A stretch of DNA of 64,000 nucleotides from Corylus avellana. Its lineage: Eukaryota; Streptophyta; Magnoliopsida; Fagales; Betulaceae. The notes beneath the pieces are model-generated. The model had not been told where the DNA came from. It worked only from the letters and a program-made list of their open reading frames with translations, and ran no database searches. A program made the position numbers and the translations under genes. Numbering within the stretch: position 1 is the stretch's first letter; each line of letters opens with the position of its first letter. The stretch lies in the NCBI RefSeq assembly GCF_901000735.1, contig NC_081545.1:1116001-1180000 (forward strand). The letters are read 5' to 3'. Shown here piece by piece: positions 53,349 through 64,000 of the stretch.

Positions 53349-55472
53349 TTATGTGCCTGCATCTGTAGCAACATGAAGCAGCTCATCTGGAGTTGCAGCC
53401 GGATCCAAATCCCAACACTTCTCTGGCAAATTACTTCCTTCTTCCTTGAGTGGACAAGATGGCACCTGGTGTGAAAAGCGTAGCATCTCTCTTCGTGGGA
53501 TCCATCGAATGGCACTTTTGTCGGTATTTCTTTGATATACTGTCTTAAATCCAGGCAACTTGACAAGGGGAGCTACACAAACACCAAGCTCTTCAGAGTA
53601 ATCATCGAGAACCTCCACCATTTCATACTGGTACCTCACTTCATCTGGGGTTGATCTGTTCCAATCTCGTGACCAATTCCGGTATACTGCCCAAATATCT
53701 CCGCTTCTGGGGTATATTCGAACACAACCTCCCCTTCCGGCTTTTTCCCGGCTAAGAACATGGGAGAAAACATTGACTTGGTCGACAACATCTGAGTTCC
53801 AAGCTCTGAAATTTCCACATGATTTGGTAAACCCACATTCCAGCCAGTTCACTGTCCCAAACTCACTATCAGTTTTAGAGTTCAAGTAAGTGATATGAAT
53901 CTTGAATGGTTCAACCGAGATGACCTCACGGATAAGACAGTACAAGCGAGGCATACCATCTTCTTCATCATATAATGCCCATATTTGTTTTGGCTTGAAG
54001 CATTGCTCTGATCTATCTTTGTCAAAATCATGAAAATCAGGGTCAGGGACTGCAAGTGAGATTGGTCGGGTTTTACTTGCCTCTAATTGATGACCAGAAG
54101 CACCCAAATCTGCTATTTTAGGTGCCTCTTCAGTTCTTCCCGATTGATCAAGTCCTGCCTGTGCTTTTGCATTCTGCTTAACCGCAGCAGCTGCCTCTGA
54201 CACCAACTTCATCTCTTCCAATTTCTTCCGAATTTCTGTCCTTGCCTTTTCAATCAACAACTTTCTAGCATCAAATGCAGGTGCAACAGAACGTCTAGTT
54301 GGAAGTTCACTTGGATTACTAAGCTTGGGATCATGTCCATTACTTGCATTTCCATCAGCCACTCTTGCTTCTGAAGCAGATTTTGATCCCTTGTCTTCAT
54401 ACCCATTTCTAACACTGGTTCCCACGATCACCTTCCTTTTCTTTTCGGATCTACCAGTCTTAGACCCTGGAGGTTCACTGCAGCCAGTGGATGAATTTAT
54501 ATTAGCAACAGCGTTTTCCATCAAATGTTTTCTGCTGGATCCTGATTTAACCTTGGCTCTTGCACTGTTAACATTTCCATTGGCCTGATATACATCAGTG
54601 GATACGGTAGATGGCCCATTAGGACCCACAATTCCAGCAGAAGTTCCAGAGAAAGAGCTCCACTGAAACGACACATTTGAAACATATTCATATCCATGTC
54701 CAGAATGAAATCCTGAGACCCCATTTCCTGCAACATAGGTGGTAGTATTCGCTGGAATATAAGTAACGCCATCGAATGCATGACTTCCATACCCATTACC
54801 AGGCACATGTGACCAAGGACAATAAGGGAAAGAACCATTTGCTGGGGCTGTCCCAGTTTCCACCGCAATGAAGATCCCACGACAATTCTTACAAGAAAGT
54901 CTCTTATTCACATACTTCCGCAAATACTCATACTGAACTTTACAAGAGGTACAAACAGTCCAGAAAGTGTCAAGTCTACCCTGAGAATTCGACGAATTGG
55001 AACCGTTGTTAAAACCTGTAACCCCCGTAGCATGAACAGAAGATAAATTTGTCTGGTTAACCCCAGAAGATGATTGCTTGTTTCTCTTCATATCATAAGA
55101 GCTTCTCTTAGTACTATCAGACAATAATGTCCACGCTTCGGAAACAAGTCTGAATGCCCCATCAGCTCCCACACATTTGTTCTTATCAGGGTGGAGCAAC
55201 ACTGCCATCTTCTTGTATTGTTTCTTTACTGCATCTTTATCAGAAAAAGGTTTCAATCCAAGAATTGAATAATAATCCACTTCACCATTACATTTAGCCT
55301 CAGAAGCGGTATAAACTTCAAATGTGGTCACCATTTGAGATATACCCTCCAGTGCTGGATACAGTGATTTAGCCTTTAATGCATAAGTCTTCGCACCTGC
55401 AAAGTCTTTCTCCACAAATCGCTTCTCGGCTATCTCTTTGGCTTTAAGAGCCTCCTCTAGGTTTGCTTCCAT
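53349..55472 (-). CDS. DnaJ-domain protein with C-terminal DUF3444
   Basis: 707 residues in one coding exon. The start chosen is MEANLEEALKAKEIAEKRF, where the family begins; the preceding in-frame codons have no ATG. An N-terminal helical region (KSLYPALEGISQMVTTFEVY) precedes a J domain at ~66-130 with HPD at 94-96 (LLHPDKNK), which stimulates Hsp70 ATPase. A zinc-ribbon-like pair CTSC...CKNC lies at 174-197, then a Ser/Gly-rich low-complexity middle, a charged helix (KARTEIRKKLEEMKLV) and DUF3444 (~465-680: FHDFDKDRSEQCF, GQ-like WALYDEEDGMPRLYCLI, RIYPRSGDIWAVYRNW). This plant-specific family is nuclear or cytosolic with unknown client. A 5' UTR intron is likely: donor GTGAGT at 56307-56302, acceptor TTTGCAG ending at 55585. 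Looks intact. Confidence 0.93.
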   Translation of the reverse strand: MEANLEEALKAKEIAEKRFVEKDFAGAKTYALKAKSLYPALEGISQMVTTFEVYTASEAKCNGEVDYYSILGLKPFSDKDAVKKQYKKMAVLLHPDKNKCVGADGAFRLVSEAWTLLSDSTKRSSYDMKRNKQSSSGVNQTNLSSVHATGVTGFNNGSNSSNSQGRLDTFWTVCTSCKVQYEYLRKYVNKRLSCKNCRGIFIAVETGTAPANGSFPYCPWSHVPGNGYGSHAFDGVTYIPANTTTYVAGNGVSGFHSGHGYEYVSNVSFQWSSFSGTSAGIVGPNGPSTVSTDVYQANGNVNSARAKVKSGSSRKHLMENAVANINSSTGCSEPPGSKTGRSEKKRKVIVGTSVRNGYEDKGSKSASEARVADGNASNGHDPKLSNPSELPTRRSVAPAFDARKLLIEKARTEIRKKLEEMKLVSEAAAAVKQNAKAQAGLDQSGRTEEAPKIADLGASGHQLEASKTRPISLAVPDPDFHDFDKDRSEQCFKPKQIWALYDEEDGMPRLYCLIREVISVEPFKIHITYLNSKTDSEFGTVNWLECGFTKSCGNFRAWNSDVVDQVNVFSHVLSREKAGRGGCVRIYPRSGDIWAVYRNWSRDWNRSTPDEVRYQYEMVEVLDDYSEELGVCVAPLVKLPGFKTVYQRNTDKSAIRWIPRREMLRFSHQVPSCPLKEEGSNLPEKCWDLDPAATPDELLHVATDAGT

Positions 55473-56440
55473 GTAGGAACTCAAATTACTTCAAAACCAA
55501 ACTCTTGAAACAAAAGCTATGACCAGCTCGACATACTTGACTGAATGCAAAGCCAAGATCTCGTATCCGACATCAATTTCGTGTCTGCAAATAATTGCTA
55601 AAGATATTCAGGTTTCCATTGATATGAAGCTTCTACCGTAATCGTCATCTACGTTAGAATTTCAGTCTATCAAGACATACATTGTTCATTTTAAGAAAAC
55701 GAAGACAATAATTTGGAGACAATTTCTTACGATTTCAAATCAAACCAATAAATTTAGATCTCAACTTAAAACTTATGCATTGTTTGACTACTGAAAAACC
55801 TGGGGGAAAGAAAAGAAAAGAAAGATCAAATCGAACCCTTAAATATCTTATTCTTTGATCCAAGCATGTGAATTGATCAACTCAATCAAACACACTATAA
55901 TCATTTTCCAGAGCCGACTTGCTCAGTTTTCTTAGCATGTGTACAACATTAAAGTAAAATATCTACAAAATTTCATTTTCCTCAATTTTTTCACCTACCA
56001 AACACTCTTAACTCCAAAATCCGAGAACCCATTTCTTAAAACCCGCCAAGAAACACAAAAACCAGTTCAATTCCCCAAATCAAGACCCAAATCCTACTTA
56101 ATCCACCCAGATTCAATGCACACCGATCAGAATTCAACACCCGAAAAAACCCTAGATAACTACATATTAAACCCATGTTTAGCTCAAGAATAAAAAAAAA
56201 CCAAATACAAAATTAAAACGTACAGTAACAAATAGCACAAAAATTTAAGAGAAAAAAAGTTAAAAATAAAAGTTAAAAATAAAAAATAAAAATTCAAAAA
56301 AACTCACTGAAATTTGAGCAACAATTGGAGGCGAAGCCGACCCAGATCGCCACGTGTACTTCGGAGCTCGAGCAAAAGCAAAAATCAAGATGAGCTGCTT
56401 GTGAATCTCACTGTACTAAACACACTCACACAAATACAGA
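55473..56440 (-). promoter_or_regulatory. 5' UTR of the DnaJ gene with leader intron
   Basis: On the minus strand a leader exon (about 56430-56308) ends at CAAATTTCA/GTGAGT, and a second leader piece runs from 55584 to the ATG after TTATTTGCAG. The intron is AT-rich, as expected. Inferred from splice consensus only. Confidence 0.5.
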
Positions 56441-57913
56441 GAAACCCCTTTTTTATTTTATACAACAGACACACAAAGTGGAGGGTACCAAATGGGACAG
56501 GTTAGGGTTTTGTGTAATAGAAAAATTGGGGCTGGGGGACCGGGTTGATGGTTCTCGGATCCGGGTCGGAGTGTGGATCCGTTTCCGGCGACGAATTGGA
56601 GGTGCCGTCGGATCGGCGATCGGAAAATGTAGTGTAGGGCGAATAAGTGATTTTAGTGGGTAATAATAAAAGTGGTGATTTTTCAGTGGGAGTAAACACG
56701 GTGTGTTAATGGGGACTTAATGGTGGGGAGGTGCTAATGTGCGCTGTGGTGCGTTGTGGGCATGGAGTTTTCTCCCTTTTTTTTTTCTTTTTTTTTTTAA
56801 TAGAAAATATAAAATATAAAAAAACTTTAAAAAAAAAAAATTGTGTGTTTGGTAGTGGGTAGAAGTGGACTTTGGTCATCCCTACATTTTATTTAATTAT
56901 TATAAAAAATAATAATTATCTACTTGCTTATTTTTGGAAAGAGAGTGTTTTATTAGAAAAAGATAAGGTCTACTTGCCAAAATACAAAAAGAAAAGGTAT
57001 TTGCCCTTTTCCTTTTCCTTTTTCTTTTTTTTTTTCCTTTTTTTTTTTCTCTTTTTTTTCTTATGTATATAATAAGAGGATAGTCACATTTACTGATTGG
57101 AATCTTTAATTTTTAGAGAATGTTTGGATATCCCATGGAATTATAGGCTTTATTTCAAAGTATGGTTTTATGTGACTAGTCACAAGTTAGTCACATTGAG
57201 TGAAACTTGTTATTGTGTGGAAAGGAAAGATGGAAATTGGCCATTACAAAGAGCTTAAATTTAGGTAATATCTTGGAGTGACCTTTCATACAGAAATTAG
57301 TCTTAAATTAATTGATTGGAATGATCTAGAAATTTCATCTTCAAACTCATTCTAAGTAGCAAACATAGTGAGTGACACTAAAAATGAAAGAAGTGAAAAA
57401 AATAAAAAAGATGGCACTTCAAAAGGACATCATTCTTGTCCAATGCTTGAATAGAGTTTTGTGAGTCTTCCATTTTATAGGATGTTTTTGAAATGGACAG
57501 CAATGGATAATTGGATCATTTCCCATGTTTAGCCATATAGATAAGCATAAAAGCTTGGAGATAGGAATGCCTCCCATTTCACCATATTGGGCACAGAAAT
57601 TTATACTTTTGTAAACTCTTTCAACCTTACGATACCTTAAAACATAGGACCCAAAGAACTAATGTTGAGTTTCACAGACATTGTTAAGCATTATCCACTA
57701 CACAATCATCTGTTTAGCTAGACCAGGGATTGAGACAGCATTGACCTCCTTATACAATATTGTAGTTCTTTCATGGTTGCACCTAGATTTTCTTGGGAGG
57801 TACAATGTAGCGAAACTGCACTCTATTTTTGTAGTACAAATATTTGATAAATATGAAAGCTTTTAAGTTTTCCATTGCATTTTTATTGTCCCGTAAATAA
57901 TTATGTATATTTG
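56441..57913. other. DnaJ upstream region and intergenic DNA
   Basis: 56450-56760 is GC-richer (GGATCCGGGTCGG), probably the promoter. The rest has poly-T/A tracts (56778-56798, 57010-57059). No gene recognised. Confidence 0.5.
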
Positions 57914-58618
57914 TAGAGGTGAAAAGACAGTTACGAGTAGCGGTTATTGGCTATAACCGCTAACCGTAACTGTCTAGATAGTTAGTAAAATTTATTAACT
58001 GCCTAGGTGATTAACCGACGGTTAGCGATTATTTAAACGGTTAGTGATTAACCATTTTTTAAAGGAAAAAAAAATATATATAAAAAATTTGTGCTTGGCT
58101 CGCCATTCTCCCTGACTAGCTGAGCTCGCCTGCTAGGCAAGCAGAGTACTTGAAGCTTGGCTCTTGGCTCGCCTAGCTTAAGTGCTTGACTAAGACAATA
58201 TTTAAAGGATTAGAGAAGGACATGTGCTTTATATAGATGAGTGAAGGTAAAAGTGATGAGTTTTTTTTTTTTTTTTTTTCTTTTTTTTTTTGGTCGATGT
58301 GGGACAAAGAAGAGGTAATTGAAAACACTTGTAGTTGTCCATTTGGGAGTCTGGACAAGGCCAAGAGGCAAATTGAAAACCTCACTCCCCATGTGTCAGT
58401 GTTCTTGGCTTCATGCCCAACTCATCTTTTTAAAAACTTAATATTTTATTACTTATTAAGTAACATTAGTGAATATACATTAATTGTATATATATATATA
58501 TATAAAAGTGGTTAGCGATTTTAAAGATACCACTAACCGCTTCCAAAAGGGGTTAGAGGTGGTTAGCCGGTTATGTTGGTTAGCGGAAAGTTATTAACCG
58601 CCCGCTTTTTCACCCCTG
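57914..58618. mobile_element. 705-bp hAT-type non-autonomous element
   Basis: Ends TAGAGGTGAAAA and, as reverse complement, CAGGGGTGAAAA. It is flanked by a perfect 8-bp repeat TATATTTG (57906-57913, 58619-58626), the hAT signature. Subterminal repeats of GGTTAGCGGTT/AACCGCTAACC type occur at both ends (57950-58055, 58505-58605). The interior has CTTGGCTCGCC repeats and a long T-tract at 58260-58292. No transposase. Confidence 0.85.
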
Positions 58619-58626
58619 TATATTTG

Positions 58627-58966
58627 AATTTGCACCTTCTTATTTTATTTTTTCAAATTAAGGGTGTCACATAGATTGTATGCTAAAATTAGGTTCAGAA
58701 AATGTGTAGACATGATTTAAAGTGGACGTGCTTCCCGTTTCAAGCAACAAAAAAGAGTTGTTATTCTTTTTTATTTTTATTTTAAGGAAAACCTTTTTTT
58801 ACTTCTTGAAGTATAATATTAAAATCTAAAAATTTGCAATGTCGGTATCCTATGTTTGGATCCTTGTTAATTTCACCCTTTAAAAAAATAAAAAATAAAA
58901 AAAAGGTGAAATTTCAAAAAAAGCCTTGAACTCGCTCACCGCTTGGCCCTAGGTTTAGAGAATTTT

Positions 58967-59004
<38 letters not shown>

Positions 59005-60219
59005 ATTTTAGGCATTTAACAAAAAAATAAAATAAAATAATGAAATTAAAACATGAAATACCAACAAAATTGCAAACAAAACCGTTTATACTTAAAAGTT
59101 TCCCTTATTATAATTAAAGATCTACATAGGATTCTACTACACATCTTTTATATCCTTTGTGTAATTTTGTATCTTTTGTCTCGAGGTATCCTGTGGATGA
59201 AGCAAAGAATAGAGTCCGGGCTCTGCTAAAGTACGTCGTTCTCCTCTCTAAGTCACGTCATGTGCAGAAAACAAATGGTCCCTCCATTTTCCTTCAAAAA
59301 AACAATATTTCACATCTTTATCAAGAACTCCTATGAAAATGTATAATGGTATTTAATTAGTTGATTACTATATGACTTTTGTATTAATAAATTGTGGCTG
59401 AAAAGTGTCACACGATAAGATGGGAATCCTGAGCAATGAGAGCTATTTATTGCTTGAGAAGGAATCTGAATTCTAACTCGTTCGGGCAAATATCCGAGCG
59501 GGTTTTACAGATCTTCAAATTGTTGTCCAAACAAAATAGAGCCCGAATGTTGTCTCATTATAAACTATCAATTACATATGCAATAGACAGCTCTCATTAC
59601 GCCCGATCCAAATCTTTTTGATTGGTGCTTTGCAATATGGGTACAGAACCCTCAATGCCCCCTATCCAAATCTCTTTCCAGGTGCTGATTTGGGATCATT
59701 ACATGAGGCTAGTGCGCATTGAGTCACATTGTATATGGATGAAAAGAGGAATTTTCTTCGCTCCATTATCTCATCGTACAATATTTCATCGAATCATTAT
59801 CAAGTGAAGAGAAAGCTTAATAGATAACATGACTCCTAATGCATAGGCAAGAAGTTGCGTGCAAAAATTCTGCCTCCTAAAAGTAATCAAACAACATCAA
59901 GCTGGAAAATGTGTTACAACCAAAAAGCACAACCTGTGACTGGTTTGAAAGAATGACAAATTAGCAATTCGAGCAGTAAATGTGAGAAAATTAATATAGT
60001 GTTTTTCTACTCAAATAAACTTTGGATTGTCGGCTTACTTGCTTTGTTCGGATTATTAGCAATTCGAGCAATAAATAAGATAAAGTTAATATAGTGTTTG
60101 TCTACCCAAACAAAGTAAATTTGAGAAAGTTAATACAGTTTTCCTCTACTCAAACAAATTTTGGATTGTCGGCTAGCTTACTTGTTTTGTTCGGATTATT
60201 AGCAATTTGAGCAGTAAAT
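58627..60219. other. Intergenic, A/T tracts and minisatellite
   Basis: No gene seen. A-runs at 58888-58905 and 58974-59000. From 59960 a ~100-bp unit (TTAGCAATTCGAGCAGTAAAT ... AATATAGTGTTTTTCTAC ... TTGGATTGTCGGCTTACTTG) repeats about four times to 60660, interrupted by the TRIM-like element. Confidence 0.6.
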
Positions 60220-60502
60220 TATTAAATTAATGATTAAGTGATTAAATTTACACATTTCTATCAGCTTAAACTTTTGAGATAACTGCTAATTTAACATGGT
60301 ACCATAGCTAAAAGTCTTGGAATCGAACCTTGATTCCGTCAATTCACTCTCCCATTTAAATTAAATATTCTACATGTTGGGTCTCACCTATTAAAAGGGA
60401 GTTTGAGCTCACACGTGAGGGGGAGTGTTAAACTAATGATTAAGTAATTAAATTTACCTCTTCCTATCAGCTTATTATTTTAGAATAACTAATAATTTAA
60501 CA
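60220..60502 (+). mobile_element. 283-bp TRIM/SMART-like LTR retrotransposon
   Basis: Two direct 77-bp repeats, 60220-60296 (TATTAAATTAATGATTAAG ... TTTAACA) and 60426-60502 (TGTTAAACTAATGATTAAG ... TTTAACA). TGGTACCATAGC (60297-60308) follows the left repeat immediately and resembles the tRNA-iMet primer site TGGTATCAGAGC. A purine-rich CGTGAGGGGGAG precedes the right repeat as a polypurine tract. Flanks carry the 5-bp duplication TAAAT (60215-60219, 60503-60507). No coding sequence; it would be mobilised in trans. Confidence 0.8.
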
Positions 60503-61824
60503 TAAATAAAATAAAGTTAATATAGTGTTCTTCTACCCAAACAAAAATTTGAACGGTCAATTTACTTGTTTTTGTTCGAATTGCTAACAATTTGAGCTAA
60601 ATATAATATTCATCTAGCCAAATAAATTTTGAACTGTCAATTTACTTGTTTCGACAGGTCGATTGACCACACAACTGCAAATTGCTGGGAATTCAAATAT
60701 TAACATTAGGAGTCAATGATAGGATGCATGTTGGACCACTTGCATCTGGCTTGTCCAATCCCAAGCAGCATTTCGAGGCCCATATCTGATTTTACTGCAC
60801 AAAATCTAACTCACTTTTGACATTGGAGACGAATATATAGCTATAACAATTGCAGAAGAAACAAAAGAGCAGAAGAGAGAGAAGACATTTTAGATATATA
60901 AAACTATCTTTTTTTTTAAAATAGTTCTTAATTCTGATTGGTCCTCACTCCTCTGACCCAAGGCAAGTAGCATCCAGAAAGCTTTTCATGTGATTCCTCT
61001 ATTCTTGGTCGTGAGGTTGAGAATCCATATGCTCTTCCTTCCAAATGGTTAATACTGACTTTATGATAATAATTACTATTATTATATTGATGTTAAATTA
61101 ACATATCTTGATCAAAGAAAAAACAATTAATATATGGAAAATGACCATCAACCTAAACTCTAACGTACTAAGAAAATGCAAATTCAAACCCAACCTATTA
61201 AATTGACATTTGTTTTAGTAAATAGAATAATAAATTGGGTTTATTTGTTAATAGAATAATATTAATAAACAATTCAAAATACAAATATTGACAAATCACT
61301 TATTCAAACAATAAAAAACAAAAATACCCATCAAGGAAAAACTTAAAGGAAACTAAATGTGAAAGAGAGAGAGAAAGTAAATGACTTGAATATTCTTGTT
61401 GAATATATATGACAAGCAAGAACAACACTTGATCTGCTCAACTGCTATATATAAATCAATTTTGGGGGAAAAGATTAATTATTTAATATTATAACATTTT
61501 CCAATTTTGCTTTCATGGGACCAACTAAGAAGCAAAGTTTATACGGCCTTAAAGAGACAAAAGGAAAGACGATTTTACTGAGTATTGGCACAATGAACCT
61601 TCACTATCAAAGCCAGCTAAATTTCCAAATGTTCCACAGCACTCGTGTCCATATAAATAAATTATTTTTCACATTCATTAATTCCTGAGGAAAAAATAAA
61701 TACAAATAGTAAATCTAATGAATAATAATAATGAATAATTAATGCAATAAATAAAATTTCGTTTTCTTGATTTATTGATTCATACTATAGTAATAACTAG
61801 TCGAAGTGCTAAAAGGTAAACAAA
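60503..61824. other. Intergenic, AT-rich
   Basis: The minisatellite continues to about 60660. No gene recognised to the 3' end of the F-box gene. Confidence 0.6.
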
Positions 61825-62265
61825 TCAAACGTTGACGGGCTTGCAGAGGAACATGAGGGACGAAGCAGACGCACCACCGAGTCTCCGCTCGTAGTAGTCG
61901 ACACAGAAGAGAGAGAGAGAGAGTTGCACCTCGTCGCGAGTCCAGACACGGCGTCTGACAAGGTCAGAGTGGCCGAGTCGAGTCAGGACGGGTCGGACGC
62001 AGACCATGTAGAGGCGCTTGTAGCCTCCGAGGGCCAGAACGACGGGTCGTACGGAGGAGGGGGGCGGGGAGGCGACGTGGCGGAAGCAGAGGTGCTCCCA
62101 GAGGGAGTCGTTGCGAGCAATGGCGCACCAGAGGCGGCAAACGCATGCGGCGACGCCGAGGGAGGGCCCGTCTAGGCGTTTCAGGATCTCTGTGAGGATG
62201 TCGGCGTGGTCGTTGATGAAGAACTTGGGTTTTTTCTCTTTTTCCTCTGCTTTCTTTTGCTGCAT
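61825..62265 (-). CDS. SNE: SNEEZY/SLY2-type F-box protein
   Basis: 146 residues, intronless. A basic N-terminus (MQQKKAEEKEKKPKFF) precedes an F-box (~18-62: HADILTEILKRLDGPSL, ACVCRLWCAIARNDSLWEHL), then a GG motif region (LALGGYKRLYMVCVRPVL) and an LSL motif (WTRDEVQLSLSLFCVDYYER), ending SSLMFLCKPVNV. This is the plan of Arabidopsis SNE (SLY2) and the related SLY1/GID2. Those are the substrate-binding subunits of SCF E3 ligases that bring DELLA repressors to the proteasome in gibberellin signalling; DELLA targeting here is inferred. The gene is GC-rich against its AT-rich surroundings, usual for this small gene. TATATATAA on the minus strand (62413-62403) lies about 140 bp before the ATG. 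SNE rather than SLY1 is preferred from the C-terminal wording. Confidence 0.88.
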   Translation of the reverse strand: MQQKKAEEKEKKPKFFINDHADILTEILKRLDGPSLGVAACVCRLWCAIARNDSLWEHLCFRHVASPPPSSVRPVVLALGGYKRLYMVCVRPVLTRLGHSDLVRRRVWTRDEVQLSLSLFCVDYYERRLGGASASSLMFLCKPVNV

Positions 62266-62402
62266 GGCTTCGGTGTGGCGGTGGTGATGGCCAGGCTAGC
62301 TGCAGGGGTCGGTTGCTGTGTTGAACAGAGAGAAAGAGAGAGATCGAGTTTGTGCGTGGGTGACAGAGAGAGACAGAGAGTGAGAGTTGTGAGAGAGTAA
62401 TG

Positions 62403-62413
62403 TGTTATATATA
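62403..62413 (-). promoter_or_regulatory. TATA box of the F-box gene
   Basis: Minus strand reads GCTATATATAACAC. The leader between here and the ATG is CT-rich (CTCTCTCTGTCTCTCTC). Confidence 0.6.
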
Positions 62414-63450
62414 GCAGAAAAAGAAATGTGTAGGGTGTTTGTATTTTGCAGGAGTATAGTGGGGTTTAAGGGATTTGACGAGACAGAGAGAGAGTTTTCT
62501 AAATATTTTCTTTACACTTTTTCATATATTTCTTTACGCCAAGTGTAAAAAAGTAAGAGAGTATTACTCTTTATTATGTAAGAAAATTAATTAAATTGGG
62601 CTTTTAGATAGAATCTAGCTAAAGCACTACAATATCAATTAGCCAAATTGTAGTCAAAGTAAATAAGAAGGTGAAGATGTTTTTATATTTTTTGTTATTT
62701 TTTTTTATTATAGTGCTAGTCAAGATAAATGTGCATGCTTTAAAGAGTTTTATTATAAAAAATAAATAAAGGGTGTTTCTGATTGTGTTGTGGGTGAGAT
62801 CTAGAGTCTAGAGAGAGAGAGAGAGATATGAGACCGTGATGAGGGCAGGGAGGTGTGGGTATCGAGGGGAGATGGAGAAGGGGCCAAAGGAAAGGGGCCA
62901 AGGCAAAGAACTGGAACCAATGCAAAGCTTATTTTCTTTTGTTGTTTTTAAACATTGTCTTGGGGCTAAGCAGATTTGTTGTTTGTTGTTTTTGTTTGGT
63001 TTGGGTTTTTCCTCTTGTTTGCATCTTTCAACACTTTCGTTTTCGGGCCGTTGTGGAATCACTCTATCTTTTGGGGAGTGCATAGTTTAGCTGTGCATGG
63101 ATTTCTTGGTCTGAAAGTCTATGTTGTCATCATGTTTACAATAAGGTGCGTGGTGGTGGACCATATCTACTACCTAGCTACCTAGCTACTTGATTCTACA
63201 GATGCCTAGCTAGGAGTTGTGAAATCTAAAACACAGTCAAATTTCAGTCTCTCTCCTTGAGTGCTAACTCATATTTCTGTCTCTCTCCTTGGGTATAAAG
63301 CACCCATTTAATTGCACACGAATCTGGTAAGATTTTAGTTTTGTGTGCAGACATGGCCCTAAAAAATTGGTTACATTTAAGGAAATTTGAACCTTTGAAC
63401 CTTAGACTTGATGGAGATGCTACAAAGTAATCTCAGCTCTTGTTACAAAG
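62414..63450. other. Upstream region of the F-box gene, no gene seen
   Basis: GA repeat at 62811-62826. Several overlapping frames on both strands at 62740-63185 have no family resemblance and look like chance frames in moderately GC-rich DNA. Confidence 0.5.
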
Positions 63451-63667
63451 TAATGCTATGAGAAATGATTATTAGTGTCAATATTTTGTTTTTCATATTT
63501 TTTCCTCTGATGTTACAAATTAATTATTAGATTTGTGAATTTATGTAGACCTCACATAAGTTAATGGTAGACCTAACAAATTTAATGATTGATCTATTAA
63601 ATTTGTAGGAGAATATAAAAAAAATATCAGCAAATTATTGACACCAATCATTTCTCGCTATGCTATA
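63451..63667. mobile_element. ~215-bp MITE-like inverted repeat
   Basis: The left arm ATGCTATGAGAAATGATTAT...TAGTGTCAATA and the reverse complement of the right arm GCATAGCGAGAAATGATTGG..TGTCAATA pair with small gaps for about 35 bp. AT-rich interior. No certain target duplication. Confidence 0.55.
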
Positions 63668-64000
63668 TATTTAATAGTCTGCTATACGACTATCATATAA
63701 CTTGAGTGAGGTGGTAGTAAGAATTAACATTTGAGTTAATAATAAGGGCTAATAAAAAAGAAAAACCAATAATTAATTTTTATTGTCTCATCATCCCAAT
63801 TATATGAGTCTTTGTTATAATTATCGTTGTTATTACGTCACTAAAATCAATTCTAATTTGCTCGTGGTTCAAACGAAATAAAAAAAAAATAATAATGCAT
63901 CAGGTTAAGAAAAAGGAAAGAGCATTGGTATCATGGTGAGGCAGAAGCTATTCAGTTGTCTCAAGGAGTTGGAGTTTGGCCAAGAAAGGAAACCCCCAAA
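63668..64000. other. AT-rich end of window
   Basis: No gene recognised. Confidence 0.5.

Noticed and set aside
61924..62175. Plus-strand 83-codon frame opposite the F-box gene
   Set aside because: Antisense shadow of the GC-rich SNE coding sequence.
62740..63185. Five overlapping frames on both strands
   Set aside because: None shows family motifs; mutual overlap and Phe/Ser-rich content suggest chance.

Overview
The window is nuclear DNA from a flowering plant. Evidence: intron-containing genes with GT-AG junctions, plant-specific families (LRR receptor-like proteins, PPR, nsLTP, SNEEZY-type F-box, AtC3H46-type CCCH protein), plant L1-type LINEs with a C-terminal RNase H, and many MITEs. 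The receptor-like protein (RLP) style and the GC-cored TIR repeat at 11.5-12.1 kb suggest a woody rosid, perhaps Fagales; this species guess is weak. Two 100-N scaffold gaps (14551-14650, 27760-27859) show a draft assembly, so some isolated frameshifts could be sequence error.

Region 1 (1-37.4 kb) is a decaying cluster of Cf-9-type RLP genes. Of seven RLP loci on the + strand (about 1.5-3.6, 5.4-5.7, 7.4-9.9, 12.1-12.3, 17.6-19.3, 23.4-26.0 and 34.9-36.2 kb) only one, 23375-26020, is intact. Pieces of a minus-strand PPR gene (readable copy at 1-835) recur between the RLP copies, so the unit that duplicated was apparently PPR plus RLP. The 7.4-9.9 kb locus is unusual: its first ~420 codons are the ectodomain of a HAIKU2/RLK7-type receptor kinase joined to RLP repeats. 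The cluster has been invaded by two 9-bp-TSD Mutator-type MITEs, a 611-bp TIR element, a CACTA-like end, an L1 LINE that itself carries a solo LTR, a second 5'-truncated LINE, and a miniature LTR element (TRIM/SMART type). A broken lipid-transfer-protein gene with a still recognisable intron lies at 14.7-15.5 kb.

Region 2 (40-64 kb) is ordinary low-copy gene space: an AtC3H46-like CCCH/RRM RNA-binding protein (+, 7 coding exons), a TMEM256/DUF423 homologue (-, 5 exons), a DnaJ-DUF3444 protein (-, one coding exon), and a SNEEZY/SLY2-type F-box gene (-, intronless). These genes look intact. Their introns and spacers hold MITEs, an 8-bp-TSD hAT-type element, and TRIM-like elements including one with 77-bp LTRs, a tRNA-Met-type primer site and a TAAAT target duplication.

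No operon-like or defence-island system is present. The most notable biology is receptor turnover: promoter capture, ectodomain swapping between receptor classes, and nested retroelement insertion in RLP promoters.
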